DNA of 64,000 bases from Bacillus_AB infantis_C (GTDB taxonomy: Bacteria; Bacillota; Bacilli; Bacillales; Cytobacillaceae), in assembly GCF_050107595.1 (NCBI RefSeq), contig NZ_JBNILH010000004.1:186001-250000 (forward strand), in the 5' to 3' direction. Both the position numbers and the translations under genes were made by a program. This document shows positions 17,271-23,798 of this stretch, in pieces. The stretch's first letter is position 1; each line of letters opens with the position of its first letter. Below the pieces are notes generated by a model. It was given only the letters and a program-made list of their open reading frames with translations, was not told where the DNA came from and searched no databases.

Positions 17271-17995
17271 TGAAAATTGTCCAAGCAAAAGACTACCAGG
17301 ATATGAGCAGGATTGCCTGCCAGATTATCCTGGAAAAAATCAAATCGGCTCCTTCCCTCACACTGGGCCTTGCAACCGGCAGCACGCCTAAAGGGCTGTA
17401 CGATTGCTTAGCAGCGGACTATAAGGAAAACCGGACTTCTTATAAAAATATCCATACAGCCAATCTTGATGAATATATCGGCCTGCCTAAGGAAGATAAA
17501 AACAGCTATCACACCTTCATGAATGAAAATCTGTTCAAGCATATCGGCATACCTGTGAGCCAGACTTATATTCCGAATGGCCTGGCTGCTGACCTGGCAG
17601 AGGAATGCAGGCGCTATGACAGGCAAATCAATATGCTTGGCGGAATCGACCTTCAGGTGCTCGGCATCGGGCAGAACGGCCATATCGGCTTCAATGAACC
17701 AGGAACCCCCTTTTCAAGCAGGACCCATGTCGTAGATCTTGATGAAAGCACGATCGAAGCAAACAGCCGTTTTTTCTCCAGCATAGAAGAAGTTCCAAAC
17801 CAGGCCATCACGATGGGCATCGCCTCCATCCTGGACAGCAGGGAAATCCTGCTGCTTGCTTCAGGCAAATCAAAGGCCGAAGCCGTCTATCATCTATTGA
17901 ACGGAAAGCCGGATGAAAAATTCCCTGCCTCCGCCCTCCAGCTGCATCCGCATGTGACAATCGTGGCTGACGCAGAGGCACTGCAAAAGGTATAA
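17270..17995 (+). CDS. nagB: Glucosamine-6-phosphate deaminase
   Basis: Converts glucosamine-6-P to fructose-6-P and ammonia; 241 residues. Family motifs are LGLATGSTPKGLY, NLDEYIGL, GIGQNGHIGFNEPG and GKSKAEAV. It is the short Bacillus-type form. Tandem ATG codons at 17267 and 17270 overlap the nagA stop; GGAGG is seven bases before the second. With nagA it completes the route from GlcNAc-6-P to glycolysis. Confidence 0.95.
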   Translation: MKIVQAKDYQDMSRIACQIILEKIKSAPSLTLGLATGSTPKGLYDCLAADYKENRTSYKNIHTANLDEYIGLPKEDKNSYHTFMNENLFKHIGIPVSQTYIPNGLAADLAEECRRYDRQINMLGGIDLQVLGIGQNGHIGFNEPGTPFSSRTHVVDLDESTIEANSRFFSSIEEVPNQAITMGIASILDSREILLLASGKSKAEAVYHLLNGKPDEKFPASALQLHPHVTIVADAEALQKV

Positions 17996-18007
17996 GGAGA
18001 CATTCAT

Positions 18008-18733
18008 ATGATTGATAAAAATTCACCTATCCCCATCTATCATCAGCTGGAAGAACAGCTGAAAAAGCAGATCAGGGAAGGTACCCTGCAGGAAGAAGAA
18101 GCCATACCATCCGAACGGGAATATGCCGAGCAATTCCAGATCAGCAGGATGACCGTCAGGCAGGCCATCAGCAATCTTGTCAGGGAAGGCCTCCTATACC
18201 GGGAAAAGGGCCGCGGCACATTTGTCAACAAACAAAAAGTCGAGCAGGAGCTACAGGGATTAACAAGTTTCACGGAGGATATGCTGATGCGCGGGATGAA
18301 GCCGAGCAGCCGGACCCTTTCCTTTCAGACACTGCCCGCTCCCGGCGGCATTGCATCCCGCCTCCAGATTGCCGAGGGCAGCAGAGTCTATGAAATCAGC
18401 AGGATCCGCCTGGCCGACGGACTCCCTATGGCAATAGAAACCAACTATATTCCTGAGACGCTCATGCCCGGCCTGACAGAAAAGGACCTGGCCAATTCCC
18501 TTTACGAATACGCCGAAAACCGCCTATCCCTGTCCATCGCAGAAGCAGAACAGGAAATTGAAGCAGCCGGCGCCAAGAGCCGGGAGGCCGGCCTTCTCTC
18601 CATACATGAAGGCTCTCCCATCCTTCTCATCCTCCGCACAACCCGGCTCTCGGACGGCACTCCCTTCGAATTCGTCCAATCCGCTTACCGGGCTGACCGG
18701 TATAAATTTATTCATACAATGCGGAGGGGATGA
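18008..18733 (+). CDS. nagR: GntR/HutC-family repressor NagR (YvoA)
   Basis: Transcription factor of 241 residues with an N-terminal winged helix (about 8-75; SEREYAEQFQISRMTVRQAI) and a C-terminal UTRA effector domain (about 95-238). AAGGAGACATTCAT precedes the ATG. As last gene of nagABR it should repress the cluster through the operator at 16019 and respond to amino-sugar phosphates. The assignment rests on family and position. Confidence 0.9.
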   Translation: MIDKNSPIPIYHQLEEQLKKQIREGTLQEEEAIPSEREYAEQFQISRMTVRQAISNLVREGLLYREKGRGTFVNKQKVEQELQGLTSFTEDMLMRGMKPSSRTLSFQTLPAPGGIASRLQIAEGSRVYEISRIRLADGLPMAIETNYIPETLMPGLTEKDLANSLYEYAENRLSLSIAEAEQEIEAAGAKSREAGLLSIHEGSPILLILRTTRLSDGTPFEFVQSAYRADRYKFIHTMRRG

Positions 18734-19089
18734 GAGGGTTTAGCGGTTATGTATAAGTATTAAAACGCTAAATTGCTATTCGTTAGGACGTATCAATTTC
18801 TTTAAATTATTTTGAGATCCTATAAAATTACTAAAACCCTGTTGATCGGAGTGGAAGGCACGAAGACTCCTGCGGGATTGCAGCGGCAAAGCTGAGACCC
18901 CGCAAGAGCTTGCTCTGAGGAGGCTCAGCGCCGCCCCGCGGAAAGCGAAGTGCCTGGAGCGCAGATCAACAGACTACATCCAAAGAACCATACTACATAG
19001 TTACCCAAAAATTTTTTCACCCTCACCATGTCCTAAATCCCCTTTTCCCCCTATATAGTAAGTGAACAAATCATTTAGGAGGGAAACAA
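18734..19089. other. Intergenic region with dispersed repeat copy 1
   Basis: About 355 bp after nagR, dominated by the structured repeat at 18839-18972. AT-rich sequence without a gene lies on both sides. The final 20 bp contain the AGGAGGG ribosome binding site of the amidase gene. Confidence 0.6.
18839..18972. repeat. Structured dispersed repeat, copy 1
   Basis: A 134-bp element with perfect 9-bp terminal inverted repeats (CTGTTGATC ... GATCAACAG). Internal pairs include GCTGAG with CTCAGC and a hairpin AGAGC-TT-GCTCT. Two further copies lie at 19922 and 20117. It resembles a family of dispersed repeats that I have seen in many Bacillaceae genomes; no coding potential is apparent. Confidence 0.88.
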
Positions 19090-19743
19090 ATGAAAATCAT
19101 ACTCGACGCAGGACACGGCTACGAAACCCCTGGAAAAAGAAGCCCCGACGGCTTCAGAGAATACGAATTCAACCGCCAGGCCGCCCACTACTGCCGCAAA
19201 CTCCTCGAACAGGCCGGATTCACCGTCATGGACTGCCATTCCGACGAATGGGACATCCCATTATCCGAAAGAACAGGCATGGCCAACCGATGGAAAGCAG
19301 ACTGCTATATCTCCATCCATGCCAACGCTTACGGGACAGGCTGGAACAGCGCAAACGGAATCGAAACATATGTCCACACCTCCCGGCCTGCAGAAGCAGT
19401 AAGGCTTGCCCGTTCCGTCCAGGCAGAACTCGTTAAAGAAACCGGTCTGGCCGACCGGGGAGTCAAAACCGCCGACTTCCATGTATTAAGAAAAACCAGC
19501 ATGACAGCCATCCTCATCGAATGCGGCTTCATGACCAATAAAACAGAATGCGGTCTGCTGCAATCCAAAGAATACCAGCAGCTCTGCGGGGAAACCATTG
19601 GCAAGGCACTCCTATCTTTTTACAAACCAGCAGGCGGCCTCCACAAAGTCCAGGCAGGAGCCTTCTCCCAACTAAAAAATGCTCAATCCCTCGCCGGAAA
19701 ACTGAGAGAGAACGGCGTACCGGCATATATTACTTACTCCTAA
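19090..19743 (+). CDS. N-acetylmuramoyl-L-alanine amidase, CwlC-like
   Basis: Amidase_3 zinc enzyme that cleaves the MurNAc-L-Ala bond of peptidoglycan; 217 residues. The zinc ligands are visible: His in LDAGHGYET, Glu in REYEFN, His in ISIHANA, and the catalytic Glu in LIECGFM. A single short SPOR-type repeat of about 35 residues (HKVQAGAFSQLKNA) ends the protein, where CwlC has two. No signal peptide is present, as in CwlC, which acts in mother-cell lysis. AGGAGGG precedes the ATG. Dispersed repeats flank the gene, so it may be a local insertion. Confidence 0.87.
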   Translation: MKIILDAGHGYETPGKRSPDGFREYEFNRQAAHYCRKLLEQAGFTVMDCHSDEWDIPLSERTGMANRWKADCYISIHANAYGTGWNSANGIETYVHTSRPAEAVRLARSVQAELVKETGLADRGVKTADFHVLRKTSMTAILIECGFMTNKTECGLLQSKEYQQLCGETIGKALLSFYKPAGGLHKVQAGAFSQLKNAQSLAGKLRENGVPAYITYS

Positions 19744-19798
19744 GAAAAGAAGAGCAAAGGGTGGAGTTTCTTCATACTCAGACCTATTATTTATAAAC

Positions 19799-19838
19799 AA
19801 AAAGGGGTGCGGCATATTGCTTCCGTACCCCTTTTGCT
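19799..19838 (+). terminator. Terminator of the amidase gene
   Basis: Stem AAAAGGGGT-CGG / CCG-ACCCCTTTT with a 10-nt loop, followed by a short T-rich tail. The symmetric arms suggest it could act in both directions. Confidence 0.8.
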
Positions 19839-19921
19839 AATATGAATTTATTTATATCCAAATATCGAACTAATAGATCGCTGGCCTGTCTGGTTAATAA
19901 AGTTGCCAAAATTTTAGAAAC

Positions 19922-20056
19922 GTGTTGATCGGAGTGGAGGGCACGCAGACTCCTGTGGGATTGCAGCGGCAGAGCTGAGACCCCGCAGACGCACAGCGGT
20001 GAGGAGGCTCAGCGCCGCCCCACGGAAAGCGAAGTGCCCGGAACGCAGATCAACAG
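19922..20056. repeat. Structured dispersed repeat, copy 2
   Basis: About 134 bp and closely similar to copy 1. The outer arms are TGTTGATC / GATCAACA. The inner hairpin is CGC-ACA-GCG in place of AGAGC-TT-GCTCT in copy 1. Confidence 0.88.
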
Positions 20057-20116
20057 CCCCCATTTAAAGAGAGCTTTGGTCTCTCCCTTTTGCTAATGCA
20101 GATAAATTCTAAAAAC

Positions 20117-20250
20117 CCATTGATCGGAGTGGAAGGCACGCAGACTCCTGCGGGAGATAGCGGAAATGTTGAGACCCCGCAGACGCGTAGCGGTGAGGAG
20201 GCTCAACTCCGCCCCGCGGAAAGCGAAGTGCCTGCAGCGCAGATCAACAG
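20117..20250. repeat. Structured dispersed repeat, copy 3
   Basis: The most diverged copy, about 132 bp, with outer arms TTGATC / GATCAA. The internal pair GCTGAG/CTCAGC of the other copies is GTTGAG/CTCAAC here, a compensatory change. The inner hairpin is CGC-GTA-GCG. Confidence 0.86.
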
Positions 20251-20320
20251 CCTCATTAACAGCAGTAACCTGACTGTTTTCAAAATGACGGATCTTTTCG
20301 TTAAAAGTCCCGCCACTCCT

Positions 20321-20677
20321 TCAGTTTTCCTTCCGATCCATAACCGTCCTCTGAATAACCAAATTAACAACCGACATAATAACAGCTACCAAAAAAGCCA
20401 TCCCAAAACCATCAATTTCAAAAGAGCTCCCCATAATCCCATCAGTCAGCAGCAAAGTAACAGCATTGATAACAAATAAAAACAGGCCAAGCGACAAAAG
20501 TGTCACAGGCAAAGTCAAGATAATCAGAATCGGCCGCACCAAAACATTCAGCAGGGACAGAATGAAGCTTGCCCCAAGAGCTGCACCGAAGCTTTCTAAA
20601 TAAAACGAATCACGGAAAAATCCTGCCAGAGCGGCAAATAAAACTGCATTGATCAAGATGCCGATCAGCCATCTCAC
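20321..20677 (-). CDS. yvlD: YvlD-like phage-holin-family-4 membrane protein
   Basis: A 118-residue protein with four hydrophobic segments (about 5-25, 30-50, 57-78 and 88-110) and the family pattern NVLVRPILIILTLPVT. B. subtilis YvlD belongs to the SigW envelope-stress operon yvlABCD. The start is GTG with GAGGTGATG upstream. A terminator separates it from yvlB, so it may depend on read-through or have its own promoter. The biochemical role is unknown. Confidence 0.85.
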   Translation of the reverse strand: MRWLIGILINAVLFAALAGFFRDSFYLESFGAALGASFILSLLNVLVRPILIILTLPVTLLSLGLFLFVINAVTLLLTDGIMGSSFEIDGFGMAFLVAVIMSVVNLVIQRTVMDRKEN

Positions 20678-20697
20678 GGTCCATCACCTCTTTTATG

Positions 20698-20725
20698 GAT
20701 AAAAGCCAGAAGCATCGCTTCTGGC
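20698..20725 (-). terminator. Hairpin terminator between yvlB and yvlD
   Basis: Perfect 9-bp stem GCCAGAAGC / GCTTCTGGC with a 3-nt loop, followed on the minus strand by TTTTATCC. It lies directly after yvlB. Confidence 0.85.
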
Positions 20726-20742
20726 CGCAGCTTATTCTTATA

Positions 20743-21861
20743 TTATTTAACAAAATCACCAGTTTTAACAGCAATTGACCCTGTCTTGGTCTTAGCCCTC
20801 AAATCAATGGCAGCTGCAGGGTCTTTAACAGATTGGAATCTGAGCATTTTCTGCACCATTTCTGATTTTTCCTCCACCACCTGGATTCCATCCAGCTCAA
20901 GCTGGAAGCCTCCGAGATTGGTTCTTAAATCACCATTGACAGGCGTCCCGGATGGAAGATACACATCAACTGTCCCGGTGACAGCTTCAGCTTCGAGACG
21001 CTCACATCTGTCTCCTTTAACATGTAAATGGATATTGCCGTTAAAGGATTGAAGATCAGCACTTTTATAATCTCCTGCTACTTTTATCGCCCCATTGACG
21101 GTTTCTGCTTCAATATGATCCATGGTGCTGCCAGTTACTGAGATCTGGCCATTACCTGCCTCAGCTTCAAGGTGGCTCGCATTAAGCTTTTCCAGTGTGA
21201 TTTTTCCGTTCGCTGACTTGACCTTCAGTTTTTTCACAGCCAGGTCGCTGCCTTCTACCGGTCCATTGAACATTCTGATCCGGATGCTGTCATACTGCTC
21301 CTTTGGAATATGCACAGCGGCCTCAACTTTCATCCATTTCTGCTGCGCTGAAAACAGCAGCCGCCCATTGTCTGCCGTAAAAAGGACATCTCTTAAAAAA
21401 TTCTGGCGGGCTTCATCATGTGTTTCACCGCGGTACACCTTAGCCCGGCAGTCAATGCGGACATCATTTTGTTCCCAGGGAATCAGCGTCAGTTTTCCGT
21501 TCGCCACTTCCATTTCAATTTCGGATAATCTGACATCATTCTGCTGGAACACATGAGATACTTCAAGTGCAGGGCCGAAATTAAAATCCAGATCGGCATC
21601 CTTAATCTTCTGGAAAGCAGTATCCACAAACTCAATGATTTTTTCCTTAGCATAGTGGAACTTGTATTGGGCAGTGTCCTGCTGCTGTTTCTTCGCTTCT
21701 TCAAAATAGGTTTGGCTTCCCCATTCACTATGAAGCTTTTCCTCTTTTTTCTCCATCGTTTTCGACGCCTTTTCCAGTTCCTCAAGCAGAAGAAGCGCCT
21801 CCTCAGCACGCAGGCTTCCGTCCTCGACCATTTTTAAAATCCTTTTTCTCTCATCTTTCAT
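20743..21861 (-). CDS. yvlB: YvlB-like DUF4097 protein
   Basis: A 372-residue protein. The N terminus (about 1-50) is a SHOCT-like helical segment (KMVEDGSLRAEEALLLLEEL). A charged linker follows, then a C-terminal beta-rich DUF4097 region (about 120-370) with repeating strands such as VKSANGKITLEKLNA, EAGNGQISVTG and ETVNGAIKVAG. No signal peptide is seen. GAGGAGG is seven bases before the ATG at 21861; the longer open frame to 21927 has no such site. It is downstream of yvlA and a SigW-type promoter. Confidence 0.87.
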   Translation of the reverse strand: MKDERKRILKMVEDGSLRAEEALLLLEELEKASKTMEKKEEKLHSEWGSQTYFEEAKKQQQDTAQYKFHYAKEKIIEFVDTAFQKIKDADLDFNFGPALEVSHVFQQNDVRLSEIEMEVANGKLTLIPWEQNDVRIDCRAKVYRGETHDEARQNFLRDVLFTADNGRLLFSAQQKWMKVEAAVHIPKEQYDSIRIRMFNGPVEGSDLAVKKLKVKSANGKITLEKLNASHLEAEAGNGQISVTGSTMDHIEAETVNGAIKVAGDYKSADLQSFNGNIHLHVKGDRCERLEAEAVTGTVDVYLPSGTPVNGDLRTNLGGFQLELDGIQVVEEKSEMVQKMLRFQSVKDPAAAIDLRAKTKTGSIAVKTGDFVK

Positions 21862-21889
21862 GCAAATGCCTCCTCGATATAGTTGTTCA

Positions 21890-22207
21890 CTACTCTTTTG
21901 CAGCCAATATCTGCACGCCCTTGACAATATTCCATATCACAACAATCAAGCTAAGAATGACTGAAAGGCCAATTCCAATCAGGAAAAAAACCGGAACTTC
22001 ATTTGGATTGGAGAAAAGCTCAAAAGGAATTGCCAGAAAAATGACCGGCAGGGCTATCAAAGGGATCAGATGCGACAAAAATGCCTTTTTAGCATGCATT
22101 TTTACAAAAGGATTTTCAGATGCAAAGAAAACCACGAGCGGGAAAATAAATCCTGCAAAAAACACACTAAAATAACTTAATGCCGAAAGCACCTTTTTAG
22201 AATCCAT
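21890..22207 (-). CDS. yvlA: YvlA-like DUF4870 membrane protein
   Basis: A 105-residue protein with three predicted membrane helices (about 10-28, 43-60 and 72-98) and the DUF4870-type pattern LSYFSVFFAGFIFPLV ... HAKKAFLSH. Tandem ATGs at 22210 and 22207 follow AAGGAG; the second has the better spacing. It is the first gene behind the SigW-type promoter, as in B. subtilis. Its function in envelope stress is not known. Confidence 0.82.
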   Translation of the reverse strand: MDSKKVLSALSYFSVFFAGFIFPLVVFFASENPFVKMHAKKAFLSHLIPLIALPVIFLAIPFELFSNPNEVPVFFLIGIGLSVILSLIVVIWNIVKGVQILAAKE

Positions 22208-22231
22208 CATTTTCAACTCCTTGATAATACT

Positions 22232-22257
22232 TACGCACAGGCGCTTTAAAAGTTTCA
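22232..22257 (-). promoter_or_regulatory. SigW (ECF sigma) promoter of yvlAB
   Basis: Minus strand TGAAAC (22257-22252), 16-bp spacer, CGTA (22235-22232): an exact match to the SigW consensus. The predicted start is about 15-20 nt upstream of yvlA. The B. subtilis yvlABCD operon belongs to the SigW regulon. Confidence 0.85.
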
Positions 22258-22393
22258 CTGAAGCTGAAAATAATGAAGTGACTCATGATTTTTTAAAAAT
22301 AGCACAAAAATGAAAGAATTCGTACTACCTTCATAAAACCCGAAAAGAGGACAAATAATGTCCGCTTACAGTATCGTAATACCTGGAGTAATA

Positions 22394-22465
22394 TTTATTA
22401 GCAAATTTTAAAGTTTATTAGCAACTTTCCGGGTATACTCGCAACTTTCACGTTTTATTAGCAAC
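22394..22465. repeat. 20-bp tandem repeat array (TTTATTAGCAA family)
   Basis: TTTATTAGCAA or the variant TATACTCGCAA begins at 22394, 22414, 22434 and 22454, an exact 20-bp period; the distal part of the unit is ACTTTC-like. The array lies about 40 bp from the U-tract of a terminator. It is related in form to the array at 11711. Confidence 0.83.
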
Positions 22466-22502
22466 TAGCCAAAATCAACACAGTCCCTGCCCCAGCTGCC
22501 AA

Positions 22503-22528
22503 ATAAAAAAGCACTGATTTCCAGTGCC
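22503..22528 (-). terminator. Terminator of the 108-residue gene
   Basis: Stem GCACTG / CAGTGC (22511-22516 and 22522-22527) with a 5-nt loop and UUUUUU on the minus strand, 15 bp after the stop codon. Confidence 0.85.
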
Positions 22529-22543
22529 CCTTCGAGAGCCAGC

Positions 22544-22870
22544 CTAAACAGTTTTCGCGGCTCCCTTTCTGCTTACTTCATCAATTTTATGGACAAACAT
22601 CTGGAATACCTTGCGCTTTTCTTCCAGATCCCGGACCGAGCCCTTCAGCTCATTATATTTCTCCTCAAATGGCCTGTGGTACTGCTCCCGGATTGTCTCA
22701 ATAATCTCATCATTGACCGTTGATTGTATAACCTGCTTCGTGATCCCGTATTTGTATGTATACACCTGCAATTCCCTTTTAACTTCTTCATAATCCTGGT
22801 TGATCTGGTCCAATACCTTGGAAATATCCTCTTTCCATTCATTAAGGGAATCTTCAATATAAGAATGCAT
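22544..22870 (-). CDS. Conserved-looking helical protein of unknown function
   Basis: A 108-residue, highly charged, almost entirely helical protein with coiled-coil potential over about residues 15-35 and 65-90. There is no signal peptide, membrane segment or recognised motif. AAGGGGG is six bases before the ATG, and a clear terminator follows, so it is probably expressed alone. I do not recognise the family. Confidence 0.7.
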   Translation of the reverse strand: MHSYIEDSLNEWKEDISKVLDQINQDYEEVKRELQVYTYKYGITKQVIQSTVNDEIIETIREQYHRPFEEKYNELKGSVRDLEEKRKVFQMFVHKIDEVSRKGAAKTV

Positions 22871-22952
22871 GGGCTGCCCCCTTGTAAACTCTTTTTCTCT
22901 ATTATAAGGGCTGCAGTTTACAGCCCTTTTTCTATTCGTTTACAGTGTAGTG

Positions 22953-23672
22953 TCAATCTTCCTGCAGCCTGGCATATTCCTGTGCCACCCGGTCAGCAAT
23001 CAGGTCATATCCGCGGGCATTGGGATGCAGGGAATCATAGAAATAAAGATTTTTCTTCTTGCCCTTAAACAGATCGTCCGTAGGAACCCAGCTGACATGA
23101 GGATGGCTGGCAGCTGCTGCTTTTACTTTTTCGTTCCAGCCCTCTATGATGCTGCCTATCTTTTCATTGCCTGGATAAGGATTATAGAGGCCAAGCAAAA
23201 GGATTGGACTCTCAGGGTTATTCCGCTCTGTCCACTGGACTATCTCTTCCAGGTTTCCCCTATAAATTTCTTCTGCCTTCTGAAGCCTTTCTTTGTGGAG
23301 TGGTGCCAGGTCCCCGCCATTTGCATGAAGCAGGTCATTTGTACCGATAAAAATAATGATTATGTCTGCCTCCTGCACCTCTTTTAAAACAGCCGGGGTA
23401 ATCAGCTGCCTTTTGACGTTCAGTGTATCCTGTCCATAGATTCCAAAGTTTTCAACCTCAACGTTTTCCTCATAAATCTTGTCCAATTTTCCCTCAAGCC
23501 TGCCGGTATACCCTTCTCCGTTTTTATCGCCATACCCATAGGTGAGAGAATCCCCGAGTGCCACGATTTCTGTCTCGCCATCATGCGAAACAGTATTTTT
23601 TACCTGGATGGCGACGGCAGAGCCAATAAGCAAAATAAATCCGATAATCATCCAAATATACTTTTTCATCAT
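22953..23672 (-). CDS. Secreted or membrane-anchored SGNH/GDSL hydrolase
   Basis: A 239-residue lipase/esterase-like protein. An N-terminal hydrophobic segment (about 4-24) acts as an anchor or signal. Block I GDSL carries the nucleophile Ser42, block III is GTND near residue 112, and block V DSLHPNARGY near residue 219 carries the catalytic Asp and His. Members deacylate lipids or cell-wall polymers; the substrate is unknown here. Tandem ATGs follow AAGGAAGG. Confidence 0.87.
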   Translation of the reverse strand: MMKKYIWMIIGFILLIGSAVAIQVKNTVSHDGETEIVALGDSLTYGYGDKNGEGYTGRLEGKLDKIYEENVEVENFGIYGQDTLNVKRQLITPAVLKEVQEADIIIIFIGTNDLLHANGGDLAPLHKERLQKAEEIYRGNLEEIVQWTERNNPESPILLLGLYNPYPGNEKIGSIIEGWNEKVKAAAASHPHVSWVPTDDLFKGKKKNLYFYDSLHPNARGYDLIADRVAQEYARLQED

Positions 23673-23755
23673 GAACCTTCCTTTTCTAATTAAGGTTCAT
23701 TTACCCGATTCAGCAGCAGGCAATCTGGCAATATCCAGCAGTAATTCCATCTTAC

Positions 23756-23795
23756 TAAAAAAGCGAGCCCACAGTAACTGCGGAACTCGCTTTTG
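23756..23795 (-). terminator. uvrBA terminator
   Basis: Minus-strand hairpin AAAAGCGAG ... CTCGCTTTTTT with inner pair CCGCAG / CTGTGG, directly after the uvrA stop codon. Confidence 0.87.
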
Positions 23796-23798
23796 GTT

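Larger units (their letters stand above)
19744..20320. other. Intergenic region with terminator and dispersed repeat copies 2 and 3
   Basis: About 575 bp between the convergent amidase and yvlD genes. It holds a terminator and two repeat copies 60 bp apart. A plus-strand ORF of 129 codons crosses copy 3 and runs antisense into yvlD; it has no family resemblance and is not accepted. Confidence 0.6.
22208..22543. other. Intergenic region upstream of yvlA
   Basis: About 335 bp containing the SigW-type promoter, a 20-bp repeat array and the terminator of the upstream 108-residue gene. No further gene is seen. Confidence 0.6.

Noticed and set aside
20090..20479. 129-codon plus-strand ORF
   Set aside because: It covers dispersed repeat copy 3 and then the antisense of yvlD; composition is typical of a shadow frame.
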